Numbered from the stretch's first letter, positions 49,005 to 61,614 are shown. The stretch: DNA of 64,000 nt from Staphylococcus edaphicus (GCF_002614725.1 NZ_MRZN01000015.1:1-64000); one strand, 5' to 3'. A program made the numbers and translations. Notes: a model not told the origin generated them from the letters alone.

Positions 49005-50186
49005 TTAAAACTTAAAGTCTTTTAATTTATCTCCGAATACATCACCTAATGTTGGATTATCTTCGTCATCAGATCCACTATCTAAGTATGATTGTGTTGT
49101 TTCACTATCACTCTCGACAACATTTTCATTTGGTAAAGTCGCTTTAATAGATAACGAAATGCGTTCATTTTCAGTATCTACACCAAGCACTTTAACACTT
49201 ACAATATCACCAGGGTCCAGTACTTCACCCGGAGAACCAATATGTGAATGACTGATTTCAGAGATATGAACTAATCCTTGAACACCAGGTTTAATTTCCA
49301 CAAATGCTCCAAAGTTTGCTAATCTTACAACAGTACCTTCTATTACATCGCCTTCATTGATTTCTCCTTTAATGGATTCAAATGGACTAGGTAATGTATC
49401 TTTAATAGATAATGAGATACGTTCAGAATCTTTATCAACAGATTTGATTTTGACTTTTACTGTTTCACCAATTGACACGACATCTTCAGGAGATTTTACA
49501 TGTTCATGAGACAATTCAGAAACGTGGACAAGTCCATCAACACCGCCGATATCTACGAATGCACCAAAATTAGTAAGTCGAGCAACTTGACCTTCGATTA
49601 CATCGCCTTCATTAAGTGATTCTAGTAATTCATCTTTTTTCTCTGCATTTTCCAATGCTTCTACAGCTTTACGACTAAGAATGACACGATTGTTAGCAGG
49701 GTCTAATTCTTCTACTTTTAGTTTAAGTACCTTACCTTCAAAATCGGAGAAATCTTCAATGAAATCTGTAGAAATTAATGAAGCTGGAACAAACCCTCTT
49801 TGGCCAACATCAACTACTAAACCACCTTTGACCACTTCAGTGACTTTGGCTTCAATAGTCTGATTATTATCTAATTGTTCTTGTAAAAATTCATATGATT
49901 TTTCAGTTTCAAGTTGACGTTTAGAAAGAATGTAAGTACCAGTTTCATTTTCTTCGTCATACTCTATTTTAGTAACATATGCACCAATTTCATCACCAAC
50001 TTTAACAGCATCACTTGGGTTGTCAATGTGATGCGTAGATAGTTGACTAATAGGGATAATACCGTTAAATTTTGCACCATTAACGTCTATAATTACTTGT
50101 TTATCTTCTATTTTTTGAACTTCACCAGTAATTTTATCCCCTTCTTTAATATCACTAATCATTGATTCGTTAAATTCTTCAGTCAT
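49005..50186 (-). CDS. rpsA: S1-domain RNA-binding protein (ribosomal protein S1 homologue)
   Basis: This 393-residue protein carries four S1 OB-fold repeats at about 14-83, 102-168, 189-257 and 274-343. The third and fourth have the clear pattern G-x-V-x-x-L/A-x-NFGAFV-x-I ... GLVHISEISH. It ends in an acidic tail. E. coli S1 has six repeats; the short form is usual in Firmicutes, where its role in translation is less strict. It follows cmk at 298 bp with its own probable promoter, and has a strong AAGGAGG site. Confidence 0.94.
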   Translation of the reverse strand: MTEEFNESMISDIKEGDKITGEVQKIEDKQVIIDVNGAKFNGIIPISQLSTHHIDNPSDAVKVGDEIGAYVTKIEYDEENETGTYILSKRQLETEKSYEFLQEQLDNNQTIEAKVTEVVKGGLVVDVGQRGFVPASLISTDFIEDFSDFEGKVLKLKVEELDPANNRVILSRKAVEALENAEKKDELLESLNEGDVIEGQVARLTNFGAFVDIGGVDGLVHVSELSHEHVKSPEDVVSIGETVKVKIKSVDKDSERISLSIKDTLPSPFESIKGEINEGDVIEGTVVRLANFGAFVEIKPGVQGLVHISEISHSHIGSPGEVLDPGDIVSVKVLGVDTENERISLSIKATLPNENVVESDSETTQSYLDSGSDDEDNPTLGDVFGDKLKDFKF

Positions 50187-50242
50187 CTTGTCTGCCTCCT
50201 TATTACACTACATATTTATAACATCTTATAATCTAATAGAAT

Positions 50243-50248
50243 TGTCAA
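50243..50248 (-). promoter_or_regulatory. Possible -35 element of an rpsA promoter
   Basis: TTGACA is present on the minus strand 57 bases before the rpsA start. At 17 bases spacing lies GATGTT, a poor -10; at 13 lies TATAAG. The perfect -35 suggests a promoter here but the -10 is uncertain. The rest of the 298-bp gap to cmk is AT-rich without a clear terminator. Confidence 0.35.
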
Positions 50249-50484
50249 GAAATTCCCCTTTATTAAAAGAATTCAAATAACAATTGTTAAAATGCTGTAA
50301 AATTGGGGTTTTTAGCTAACGGAAAATTAACAAAAATTCACCTATGTTTTACAATTTTATTTTATATGCAGTTACCGATGGGTATCTAAAACACATGTAC
50401 TTTATATACCCGTTAATTGTATTATATAACCTTTTTACACAATTTGGAAAGAAAGGGATTATTCTCTGTTATATTTATTTTGAA

Positions 50485-52197
<1,713 letters not shown>

Positions 52198-52207
52198 AAT
52201 TATTAAA

Positions 52208-52299
52208 AAACTGAGACTTATGACATGCGCGCTTTAAATTAAACACTTAACTTCATAAGTGAAAAATTCAAAGCGCATATCGTCAAATTGTCTCAGCTT
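52208..52299. terminator. Long hairpin between convergent ansA and ypdA
   Basis: The outer stem CTGAGAC (52211-52217) pairs with GTCTCAG (52290-52296). Inside, TGAC pairs with GTCA, ATGCG..CTTT with AAAGCGCAT (two-base bulge), and CACTTA with TAAGTG at the tip. On the minus strand TTTTTTAATAATTTT follows, good for ending ypdA; on the plus strand the tail is CTTTAATA. The roughly 90-base length is unusual for a simple terminator. Confidence 0.7.
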
Positions 52300-52317
52300 T
52301 AATATGATGATATGTGC

Positions 52318-53304
52318 TTAAGATTCTAGAGGTGTTTGTTTTTTTGATAAGATACTTTGTGTAATAATACCGCCATGGTATTTGCCATTTTCTATAAAAA
52401 TTGTGTTGGCATCATTACCGGCAGCTATGACACCTGCTATATAACAGTTTTCTACATTAGTTTCATAAGTTTCTTTATTGTAAACTGGTGCAGTACCATA
52501 TTCATTACGATTGATTTTAATACCAATTGATTGTAAGAATTCATAATCTGGATGATAACCAATCATTGCAAATACATAGTCGTTTGCAATCTCAAATGTT
52601 TGTCCGTCTTGTTCATAAAAAACGCTCTCTTCCGTAATCTTAGTGACGTTTGCATTGAAGGCCATATCGATTTTTTCATGGCGAACGAGTGATTCAAAAT
52701 TAGGAAGTATCCACGGTTTAATCGCTTTTGGATAATCACTACCACGGTAAATAACAGTTACATTTGCGCCAGCTTTCTCTAGTTCTAAAGCTGCGTCTAC
52801 GGCTGAGTTTTTACCACCAATAATAGTAATGTTTTGATCGAAATAAGGGTGTGCTTCTTTAAAATAGTGCATAACTTTTGAAAGTTCTGCCCCTTCAACT
52901 TCAAGTTGATTATGGTGACCGTAATAGCCTGTTGCTACAGTAAGAAACCTACATTGATAAACGTCTTTAGTTGTTGTAATTGTAAAACGATTATTGATTT
53001 TTTTAACAGTGAGGACTTCTTCAAAGGCATTAATTCGTAATTGATGATGTTTCACAACTGCTCTATAGTAAACCAATGCTTGATTTCTATGCGGTTTACT
53101 TTCTTCAACTATAAATGGTATGTCCCCGATACTTAATTTGTCACTAGAAGAAAAGAATGTTTGATGTGTAGGATAATTATAGATTGCATCTACAACATTT
53201 CCTTTTTCAATAACTAAAGTATCTATTCCTTTTTTCTTTTGTTCAATCGCAGCACTTAATCCACAAGGGCCGCCACCTATGATTATACTTTCAACTGTTT
53301 GCAT
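52318..53304 (-). CDS. ypdA: Bacillithiol disulfide reductase YpdA
   Basis: YpdA is an FAD- and NADPH-dependent reductase that regenerates bacillithiol from its disulfide. The 328-residue protein has the FAD loop SIIIGGGPCGLSAAIEQKKK with the conserved Cys after GGGP, which is important in S. aureus YpdA, then a second dinucleotide loop TIIGGKNSAVDAALELEKAG and VTVIYRG, and YVFAMIGYHPDYEFL near the C-terminus. It lacks the CxxC of thioredoxin reductases. It is alone and faces ansA. The window also carries bshA and brxA of the same system. Confidence 0.93.
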   Translation of the reverse strand: MQTVESIIIGGGPCGLSAAIEQKKKGIDTLVIEKGNVVDAIYNYPTHQTFFSSSDKLSIGDIPFIVEESKPHRNQALVYYRAVVKHHQLRINAFEEVLTVKKINNRFTITTTKDVYQCRFLTVATGYYGHHNQLEVEGAELSKVMHYFKEAHPYFDQNITIIGGKNSAVDAALELEKAGANVTVIYRGSDYPKAIKPWILPNFESLVRHEKIDMAFNANVTKITEESVFYEQDGQTFEIANDYVFAMIGYHPDYEFLQSIGIKINRNEYGTAPVYNKETYETNVENCYIAGVIAAGNDANTIFIENGKYHGGIITQSILSKKQTPLES

Positions 53305-53498
53305 ACTTTATTCGTCCTCCTTTTACCACCAATATATTATACCAATAGTTTCGCAAAAACCAAATGAAAGAATTTGAAAAAATTATAACAATTGTAGTCG
53401 AAACTTATTTTGAACTGTATTTATTTTGCAATTAAAGCAATTTATTTTTGTAATTGGAAAATTCACTATATAAATTTTGGTACATTTGATCATACAAA

Positions 53499-53535
53499 AA
53501 AGCGCTCACCTATTATAGGCAAGCGCTCTTTTTAT
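53499..53535. terminator. Bidirectional terminator after ebpS
   Basis: AGCGCTCACCTA pairs with TAGGCAAGCGCT with one mismatch and a three-base loop. T runs occur on both sides (TTTTTTG on minus, CTTTTTATTT on plus). Confidence 0.85.
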
Positions 53536-53554
53536 TTAACATAATTGATAAATC

Positions 53555-55129
53555 TTACTGTGGAATAACAAGGCGTTGGCCATTATGGATATCATTGCCT
53601 TGAATGTTATTCGCTTTTCTAATTTTTTCGACGTTTTCTGGTGAACCTTCACCGTAGTATTGAATCGCAATTCTGTATAAATTTTGACCATTTACAACAT
53701 GTGTTTGTTGTCCAGAGTTACTATTTGATGACTGATTATTTTGTTGATTACTGTTGTTTGTTGCATTTTGTGACTGCTCTGTATCGTTACTTTGATTACT
53801 ATTGGCTTGATCATTTTGTTGAGCTTGATTACTTTGTTGATCTTGACTAGTTTGATCATTTTGGTTGCCTTGATTTTGATCACTGTTAGCTTGATCTTGA
53901 GAATCGCTATTAGCTTGATCAGAATCAGTGTTAGTGTTATCGGAGCTATCACTATCCTCAGAATCCGATGATGCTTTATCACTATCATCGTCTTTAGCTT
54001 TATCTTTATCAGATTTACTATCTTTATCGGAGTCTTTAGACTTATTAGCATCTTTGTCTTTATTATCAGCTACTTTTTTATCGTCATCGCTACCTTTATC
54101 ATCGTTGTTACCAGTTAAAGCCATTCCACCGAAAATACCAATTGCTGCTAAAATTAATACTGCTGCTATAATAGGAAGTAGCTTTCCTAATAAACCGCCT
54201 TTTTTCTTCTTGTTATCATCATCGTGATCGTGGTTATTATTGCCATTGCCACCGTTGCCACCACCTGATTTAGAGTGTGAGGCAACAGCGCCAGTACCAG
54301 CAGCTGCGGCACCGCCAGCTACAGCAGCACCCTTTTTCTTAGAGCCAGTACCCTCTTTATTTTGCGCATTGTCTTGTACTTTGTCTTTGTTATCTTTTTG
54401 GTCTTTTTGACCTTTATGTTTACCAGCTGCATAAGCACCAGCGCCAGCAGCTGCAGCACCACCAGCTACAGCAGCACCTTTTTTCTTAGAACCATTTTTA
54501 TCTTTATTGTTTTCGTCATTATTAGGTTGATTTTTAGAATTAGTAGATTGATTATGTTGTTCTAAATCTTGATTTTGTTCATGTGTTTTGTTACTAGCGT
54601 CTTTAGAGCTTGAATTGTCATTATTATGTTTGCTAGCAGCATAAGCACCAGCAGTTGTAGCACCACCAGCTGCAGCAGCACCTTTTTTCTTGTTATTATC
54701 TTCATCGACATCATTATGTTGATTATCTGAATCAAATTTATCATCAGATTGCGGAGTATCATTTGAAGACTCATGTATTAAATTATTGTTTTGTGAAGGA
54801 TCTACAGATTCATTTTCACGCTGTGAATCTGTAGAAGAATTGTCTTCATGTTGCAAACCATGTTCATGACCACCAAATTTGTTGTTTTCGTATTGATGTT
54901 CTTGGTTTGACTGCTCGTCGTTTTCACTTTGGTTTGTTGCTGTGTCTCTTCTTCGTTGTCTACGTTGAGCATTTCTCGGAGGAAATTGTTCATCTGATTT
55001 ATCAGACACTTCCTCTTTTACATTGTCAACGGAATCGTTAACCGAATCCTGAGTGTTATCTTGGTGTTCTTTTGGATCAATGGATTGACGATTTTTTTCA
55101 AAATCATCTTTAAAATTGTTGTTAGACAA
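53555..55129 (-). CDS. ebpS: Elastin-binding protein EbpS homologue (LysM protein)
   Basis: This protein of about 524 residues resembles S. aureus EbpS. It has a long, charged Asn/Gln/Asp/Ser-rich N-terminal half with [14 protein letters not shown], three copies of a KKKGAAxAGGA-rich motif, one hydrophobic segment (about 318-338, [19 protein letters not shown]), a second Asp/Ser/Gln-rich region and a C-terminal LysM domain ending NGQRLVIPQ. In S. aureus both ends are thought to lie outside the membrane, the N-terminal part binding elastin. The start is TTG at 55129, nine bases after AGGAAGG. It occupies the place of B. subtilis ypbE, also a LysM protein. Confidence 0.92.
   Translation of the reverse strand: MSNNNFKDDFEKNRQSIDPKEHQDNTQDSVNDSVDNVKEEVSDKSDEQFPPRNAQRRQRRRDTATNQSENDEQSNQEHQYENNKFGGHEHGLQHEDNSSTDSQRENESVDPSQNNNLIHESSNDTPQSDDKFDSDNQHNDVDEDNNKKKGAAAAGGATTAGAYAASKHNNDNSSSKDASNKTHEQNQDLEQHNQSTNSKNQPNNDENNKDKNGSKKKGAAVAGGAAAAGAGAYAAGKHKGQKDQKDNKDKVQDNAQNKEGTGSKKKGAAVAGGAAAAGTGAVASHSKSGGGNGGNGNNNHDHDDDNKKKKGGLLGKLLPIIAAVLILAAIGIFGGMALTGNNDDKGSDDDKKVADNKDKDANKSKDSDKDSKSDKDKAKDDDSDKASSDSEDSDSSDNTNTDSDQANSDSQDQANSDQNQGNQNDQTSQDQQSNQAQQNDQANSNQSNDTEQSQNATNNSNQQNNQSSNSNSGQQTHVVNGQNLYRIAIQYYGEGSPENVEKIRKANNIQGNDIHNGQRLVIPQ
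54265..54700. repeat. Three near-copies of an Ala/Gly-rich repeat inside ebpS
   Basis: Three in-frame units occur at about 54265-54348, 54417-54495 and 54625-54700. Each encodes KKKGAA[AV]AGGA followed by more Ala/Gly and ending near Ser/Lys-His. The DNA is also alike, sharing runs such as CCAGCTACAGCAGCACC between the first two. The spacers are Asp/Asn/Lys-rich and differ in length. Direct repeats of this kind can change in number by recombination. Confidence 0.75.
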
Positions 55130-55281
55130 ATTCATCATCCTTCCTATTTTTATTTAAGTATATACTGTTTTACCCTAAAAGAATGTAAATATGTATACTT
55201 TTTTTAAGAAAAAATACTATTAAACATGTGTATATATCGTATTATAGCTTGTTTGAAAATATGAAGTAAAGTAATTGTCTA

Positions 55282-56653
55282 TTATTTAAATAAATTTTGT
55301 AATTTTTCATTAAAATCCATTTTTCTTTTAACTTTTTTTCTGTTTAATATATTTATTTTATTAATTTCGGAGTCATTATCACAACATTGTTTTGGCTTTT
55401 CACTTAACTTTTCTTCAAAAAATTCTATCATATATGCTCTACGACATTGATCGAGATTTTTATATCCTAACATACGCATATAACCCAAACGTTTACGCTT
55501 GTATGATATCTCAAAAATAGTACGCAATTGTTGATAAGTATAATGACCATAAAGTATTTCTAAAACTTCCGATTTTTCCGGCGGTAGAAACTGGCCAAGT
55601 TCAAATGATTCAACATCTTCTATTGTGACAATATCGGTAAATAACAATGTTTCTAATAAAAAGTTGTCATCAGGCTGGTATAGACTGATTGCTTGGCTTT
55701 GCTCACCATCACGACCAGCACGCCCTATTTCTTGCATATAATTTGAAGGACTTGTAGATAAATGAAAATGAACTATAGTACGGATGTCTTTTTTATTAAT
55801 TCCCATACCAAATGCACTTGTTGCAACGATAATAGGTATTTCATTGTTTAAAAACTGATGTTGTACTGTATGACGTTCTTGATATGACAAATCACCATGA
55901 TAAATCCCAGTTAAAAAACCATAACTATAAATTTTTTGTGCTAATGTTAAACACATCTTTTTAGATGATACATATATGATTGTAGGACCCGCATGTTCCA
56001 ATGTTGGTAATAACCATTTTAATTTTTCCTCATCGTCTGCAAAATTTTTATGTGATAACGAGATATTATCGCGATTCATTGTCGTCTTAACGACGTAAAA
56101 GGATTTATTTAATATTTGTTTTAAATCATATGATAGATATGAGGGTGCTGTAGCTGTTAAAGCTAGTATCGTAGCATTTTGAAAATGATTGACGATTTTG
56201 CCAATTAATGCATAATGAGGTCGGAAATCATAACCCCATTCTGAAAGACAATGTGCTTCGTCTAATACAATCATACCTAAATCTAATGATTTAACTAATT
56301 TAAAATTATGAGGTTGAAGTAGAAATTCAGGACTTAAGAAAATAAAGCGACTATTTGCTAATTGTTTTGCATTTTGGGTTCGCTCAGTTTCATCCATACC
56401 AGAGTGTATACAAGCTACATGGTGTTCGCCATGGCGTTTAAGTTGCATTACCTGATCATCCATTAAAGAGATTAATGGTGAAATGATGAGAGTTGGTTGT
56501 TCTTTTATATATGTAGGTAATTGATAGCATAGGCTTTTACCACTTCCTGTTGGTAGGATGCCCAATGTATCTGTCTGGTTGAGCACATGTTCTATAATTT
56601 CTTTTTGACCTGGTTTAAAAGTTTCAAAACCAAATCTATTTTTTAATGTTTCA

Positions 56654-56661
<8 letters not shown>
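55282..56661 (-). CDS. recQ: RecQ-family DNA helicase, short form
   Basis: This 459-residue superfamily 2 helicase has motif 0 FGFETFKPGQKEIIEH, Walker A GILPTGSGKSLCYQLP, the DEAH box VLDEAHCLSEWGYDFRP, TATAPSYL, IPIIVATSAFGMGINK and motif VI QEIGRAGRDGEQSQ. The zinc region is shortened to a CRRAY ... CCDND set. There is no winged-helix/RQC or HRDC domain, so it matches B. subtilis RecS-type proteins. Its start overlaps ypbB by 8 bp, so the helix-turn-helix partner is made from the same transcript. Confidence 0.93.
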
Positions 56662-57971
<1,310 letters not shown>

Positions 57972-57997
57972 TGTGATGTCTGAACAATTGCATTGAT

Positions 57998-58054
57998 AAA
58001 TAATTAAGCTAGTATTGCTACAAATATACCATACGCAAACTTAATTATTTTTTA
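57998..58054 (+). terminator. Possible terminator after fer
   Basis: AATAATTAAG (about 57999-58008) pairs with CTTAATTATT (58040-58049) around a long loop, followed by TTTTTATC. AT-rich, so weak. Confidence 0.5.
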
Positions 58055-58068
58055 TCATAATATATTAG

Positions 58069-58105
58069 TGAGCCACCATTTACATTCAACGTAAATGGTG
58101 GCTCA
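58069..58105. terminator. Bidirectional terminator between fer and ribU
   Basis: A 15-bp perfect stem, TGAGCCACCATTTAC with GTAAATGGTGGCTCA, has a seven-base loop. The U-tracts are modest on both strands, but the position between converging genes fits. Confidence 0.75.
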
Positions 58106-58124
58106 TCTTAATTTTAAAATAATG

Positions 58125-58670
58125 TTATTTAGGTAAGACATTTTTAAGTCTATTATATAAAAGGATGAATATAATAGAGATAACAATTCCTTTAATGATG
58201 TTAAAGGGTATCACACCTGATACAATGACGATTTTAACATTTTCAACAATATCAGCTAGATTCATAATCATGCCGTAAAGTGGCAATAAAATGAAGTAGT
58301 TAAGAATGCTTAAGACTAAAGTCATGACCACAGTTGCAACGCTTAAACCAACAATTAGCGATTTGATTCTATCTTTATGTTTAGTGGCAAAATAGGCAGT
58401 TAATAAAAAACTAGATGCCGCTAAAAAGTTTGCAACCGGTCCAACTGGATCGCCTATATTAAATAAAAAGTTTAATAAGTTTTTAAGAAATTCCACAATA
58501 AGTCCAGCAATTGGTCCTAATGTGAAAGTTGCTAATAATGCGGGAACATCACCAAAATCTAAAGTTAGATAAGGTGGCAGAAATGGTATCGGAAATTTTA
58601 TAAACATTAAAATAAATGCTACCGCACTCAACATACTAATAGTGATGAGTCTTTTTGTTTGTTGTTGCAT
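58125..58670 (-). CDS. ribU: Riboflavin transporter RibU (ECF S component)
   Basis: RibU is the substrate-binding membrane subunit of an energy-coupling-factor transporter for riboflavin; the shared EcfAA'T module is elsewhere. The protein of about 181 residues has six hydrophobic helices and the family sequence FPIPFLPPYLTLDFGDVPALLATFTLGP, then FLKNLLNFLFNIGDPVGPVANF. The true start is the ATG at 58670, with GGAAGGAG nine bases upstream. The longer frame from a GTG at 58724 begins inside the expression platform of the FMN riboswitch and is rejected. Control by FMN supports the function. Confidence 0.94.
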   Translation of the reverse strand: MQQQTKRLITISMLSAVAFILMFIKFPIPFLPPYLTLDFGDVPALLATFTLGPIAGLIVEFLKNLLNFLFNIGDPVGPVANFLAASSFLLTAYFATKHKDRIKSLIVGLSVATVVMTLVLSILNYFILLPLYGMIMNLADIVENVKIVIVSGVIPFNIIKGIVISIIFILLYNRLKNVLPK

Positions 58671-58737
58671 ATTCAATTGTCTCCTTCCATTCATCTTACA
58701 CAGAATAGGAGGATTAAATTGCACAACAAAAATCCTC

Positions 58738-58867
58738 CATCTTCTCCCATCCAGACTATACTGTCGGCTCTAGATTTGCACTAGATCAGCCATTTCATTA
58801 AATGTAATGAAATGGGTCGCAGGCTTTATTTACTGCCGGTTAGGAATTTCACCCTACCCCGAAGATG
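58738..58867 (-). promoter_or_regulatory. FMN riboswitch (RFN element)
   Basis: On the minus strand P1 is CATCTTC (58867-58861) with GAAGATG (58744-58738). Between lie the conserved RFN core segments GGGGTAGGGTGAAATTCC, AACCGGCAGT, AGCCTGCGACCC, the variable hairpin (CATTTCATTA/TAATGAAATG), GAGCCGACAGT and GTCTGGATGGGAGAAGATG. Next to P1, GGAGGATT (58738-58731) pairs with AATCCTCC (about 58716-58709), a hairpin that has no U-tract and lies about 25 bases before the ribU ribosome site. It should lower ribU expression when FMN is high; whether by translation or transcription is unclear. Confidence 0.95.
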
Positions 58868-58879
58868 AATTGCTTAAAT

Positions 58880-58909
58880 TTTATAAATATATCATAGCTT
58901 ATTAGTCAA
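58880..58909 (-). promoter_or_regulatory. Promoter of the FMN riboswitch-ribU transcript
   Basis: On the minus strand TTGACT (58909-58904) and TATAAA (58885-58880) are 18 bases apart, just upstream of the riboswitch P1. Confidence 0.6.
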
Positions 58910-59019
58910 TTAAAAACAATAGACTTGCTTGAGATCATTGATGCATAAACGAAACAAAAGCAATTCCCTTGATAAATATTTATTAATGTTGGTATTACAA
59001 CGATATCTTCTAAAATATA

Positions 59020-59063
59020 TAAAACCGAAACACGTGAAGTAGTAATTACGTGTTTCGGTTTTA
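59020..59063. terminator. Bidirectional terminator after srrB
   Basis: AAAACCGAAACACGT pairs perfectly with ACGTGTTTCGGTTTT around a 12-base loop; the T-rich tail works on the minus strand for srrB. The rest of 58910-59019 shows nothing I can name. Confidence 0.88.
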
Positions 59064-59093
59064 TTAAGAAGCCTACGTTTCTGTTCATAAACA

Positions 59094-60857
59094 TCAAGGT
59101 GTATCAGGTTTCGGTAACGTAATTATAAATGTCGTACCTTTACCGAGTGTGCTTTTAACATCAATGTTACCACCATGCTCATCTATTATCATTCGACAAA
59201 TAAACAAGCCTAAACCAGTCCCTTGTTTTCCTCTTTTACGTGCAGTGTCAACTTTGTAAAATCGATCAAAGACTTGTTGTAAATGTTCGGGAGCAATACC
59301 TGATCCAGTATCTGAAATATATAAGATGTTTTCAGTTTGCGTTTCTCCGTAATCAATTTTAATTTCGTCACCAGGTTCAGTATATCTTGAAGCGTTATCT
59401 ATTAAATTGGTTAATACTTGCTCTATTCTATCCGAATCATAATACCACAACTGATGATGAGTATTAGGCGTTAAATTCATATTGAGACCTAAGTCCTTAG
59501 CTTGTTGTTGATATTTTTGTTGTACTTTATCTAGTAAAGTATCAATCGGTTGAACAACTTTTTCTACTGTCAGTCCTTCTGCATCCATACGAGCAACATT
59601 TAATAACTCATTAACTAATCTATTTAAGCGTTTAGTTTCATCTAAAACTATAGACAGCGACTCATGAATTTCTTCTGGTTCGGTAACAATACCATCCACG
59701 ATGGATTCCGTGTAACCTTGTAATAGTGATATTGGTGTACGTAATTCATGAGATACATTTGCAATAAAATCCTTTTTCATCTGGTCTATATTATGTTCGT
59801 TAGTCATATCACGTATTATAGCCACGATACCGCTACGTCCATCTGGTTGAATTTGTTCAATATAACTTGTAATGATTACAAAATAACGCGTGTTGATTTC
59901 ATAAACTTCGAACTGTGTTTTTTTGTTTTTAAAAGTAAGTTCATTCTGTTCGTCTAGTTTTTCTAAAGCAAAATCATCTAACATTTGTAAAGTTGTATTA
60001 GCCATTTTATTAGAAATAATAATTTCTTTTTTATCATTAAATCCTAATACACCTTCTATCATTGAATTGATTAAGCTGTCACGAATGTTTTTAGATGATG
60101 ATAATGCGTCTATGTGTTGTTGGATTTCAGAACTCATTGTATTAAATGCACGCGAAAGTTCTCCAATTTCATCTCGAGAGTTGACTGGTACGACTTGTGC
60201 ATAGTCACCTTTAGACACTTTCAGTGCTTGTGTCCTTAAATTTCTTAATGGCTTTGTGATTCTTGAAGATAAGAAGAATGCAAATATGGTTGTAATCGCT
60301 AAAAATATAATCGCAATGATTAGGATAATGACTGTAATGACATTGTTAGTGTCTTCTATAGTTTTTAAATCTTGATAAATAAATACGCCACTATATTTAT
60401 TAGGTTGTTCATTTGATGTTGCTATAGATTTGGTAGGATAGCCAATCAGCACATAGGTCCGTTGTTTGCCATTGATATTTATCGTAACATGTTCAGAAAT
60501 TTGTTTACCTTGATCAAATACACGGTTATAATCATTACTTTCTTTAATTTCTTTGAACATCCTACTTTTGGTCTTATCTTTATCTTGACTATCCATATGC
60601 TTATGATTCATTATAATGAGCCCTACTGGACCTTCAATTAATTTTCTACTGTGTTGAATCGCTGTTTCACTATTATCAGAGCTTTCTACGAGTTGACTAA
60701 TTCGTTTGGCATCCTTTAGTAATGAATCTTCTGTTTCTTGCGTAAAATAAGATTGAATAAACGTTATGAGCGCTGCACTTAATAAAATTAAAACTGTAGT
60801 TACTATAAAAATAATAGTTAACCACAGTTTAATGACTACACTATTGAGTTGATTCAT
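59094..60857 (-). CDS. srrB: Respiratory-response sensor histidine kinase SrrB
   Basis: SrrB (ResE homologue) is the sensor of the staphylococcal respiratory response pair, reacting to low oxygen, nitric oxide and menaquinone state. The protein of about 587 residues has two membrane segments (about 12-32 and 175-197) around an extracellular sensor, a HAMP domain (about 197-250), a PAS-like domain, the phospho-acceptor His in FIANVSHELRTPISLLQGY, and ATPase boxes LIDNASRY, DTGSGIAPEH and GTGLGLFICRMI. The ATG at 60857 (MNQLNSVVIKLWLT) lies within srrA, an overlap of 17 bp, with a poor ribosome site, so coupling to srrA translation is likely. Confidence 0.94.
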   Translation of the reverse strand: MNQLNSVVIKLWLTIIFIVTTVLILLSAALITFIQSYFTQETEDSLLKDAKRISQLVESSDNSETAIQHSRKLIEGPVGLIIMNHKHMDSQDKDKTKSRMFKEIKESNDYNRVFDQGKQISEHVTININGKQRTYVLIGYPTKSIATSNEQPNKYSGVFIYQDLKTIEDTNNVITVIILIIAIIFLAITTIFAFFLSSRITKPLRNLRTQALKVSKGDYAQVVPVNSRDEIGELSRAFNTMSSEIQQHIDALSSSKNIRDSLINSMIEGVLGFNDKKEIIISNKMANTTLQMLDDFALEKLDEQNELTFKNKKTQFEVYEINTRYFVIITSYIEQIQPDGRSGIVAIIRDMTNEHNIDQMKKDFIANVSHELRTPISLLQGYTESIVDGIVTEPEEIHESLSIVLDETKRLNRLVNELLNVARMDAEGLTVEKVVQPIDTLLDKVQQKYQQQAKDLGLNMNLTPNTHHQLWYYDSDRIEQVLTNLIDNASRYTEPGDEIKIDYGETQTENILYISDTGSGIAPEHLQQVFDRFYKVDTARKRGKQGTGLGLFICRMIIDEHGGNIDVKSTLGKGTTFIITLPKPDTP

Positions 60858-61566
60858 TATTTGATTTGATTTCAAATTTATAACCAACACCCCATACTGT
60901 CTGTATCATATGGGCAGCATCTTCTGATACACGATTTAACTTTTCTCTTAAACGTTTAACATGGGTGTCCACAGTACGCAAGTCGCCATAGAACTCATAA
61001 TGCCATACTTCTTTTAATAGCTGTTCTCTATCAAATACTTTATTAGGTGTTTTAGCTAGGAATATTAATAGTTCATATTCTTTGGGTGTTAAATTTACCT
61101 GGCTTCCATCAGCTAATACTCTGTGCGCGTCATTATCTATAACTAAGTGATCAAATTCTAGTAAATCACGTGCATGCGGTTCACTTTGTTCTGCAGTTGC
61201 CACCTGAGTGCGTCTTAATAAAGCTTTCACTCTTAAAACTACTTCTCTGGGTGAAAATGGTTTAACGATATAATCATCTGCGCCAGATTCAAATCCTTCT
61301 ACACGATTTGTTTCTTCACCTTTTGCAGTTAACATAATGATAGGTGTTTCTTTTTGTTCTCTTAGTTTAGATGCAACGGTAATACCATCCATTTCAGGTA
61401 ACATTAAATCAAGTAAAATACATGCATAATCATGCTCCAAAGCCATTTTATATGCTTCGTTACCATCACTTGCTTCATGTATTTCAAAAGATTCTCTTTC
61501 GAGATATAATTTTAATAGTCTTCTAATGCGATCTTCATCGTCTACAATTAGTATTTCATTTGTCAT
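60841..61566 (-). CDS. srrA: Respiratory-response regulator SrrA
   Basis: SrrA (ResD homologue) is an OmpR-type response regulator for respiration, anaerobic and nitric-oxide response genes. The 241-residue protein has a receiver domain with acidic pocket IVDDEDRIRRL, phosphorylation Asp in CILLDLMLPEMDG and Lys in VKPFSPREVVLRV, and a winged-helix DNA-binding domain (VNLTPKEYELLIFL; RTVDTHVKRLREKL; TVWGVGYKF). It is followed by srrB and preceded by rluB; B. subtilis has resABC between these, absent here. Confidence 0.96.
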   Translation of the reverse strand: MTNEILIVDDEDRIRRLLKLYLERESFEIHEASDGNEAYKMALEHDYACILLDLMLPEMDGITVASKLREQKETPIIMLTAKGEETNRVEGFESGADDYIVKPFSPREVVLRVKALLRRTQVATAEQSEPHARDLLEFDHLVIDNDAHRVLADGSQVNLTPKEYELLIFLAKTPNKVFDREQLLKEVWHYEFYGDLRTVDTHVKRLREKLNRVSEDAAHMIQTVWGVGYKFEIKSNNESTQ

Positions 61567-61608
61567 ACGTGTATACCTCCCACACTGCTAACTTTCTAAT
61601 TTAAGCAT

Positions 61609-61614
61609 ATTATA
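61609..61614 (-). promoter_or_regulatory. -10 element of the srrAB promoter
   Basis: A perfect TATAAT on the minus strand lies 43 bases before the srrA start. No good -35 is visible at 16-18 bases (CACTTT at 17), so an activator may be needed. Confidence 0.5.

Noticed and set aside
53692..54051. Long open frames on both strands within ebpS, rich in Ile/Lys or Leu/Ser
   Set aside because: They are by-products of low-complexity repeats in the real gene; no ribosome site and no family resemblance.
58671..58724. N-terminal extension of ribU from a GTG codon
   Set aside because: The codon lies inside the riboswitch expression hairpin and lacks a ribosome site; the ATG at 58670 has a good one and gives the usual protein length.
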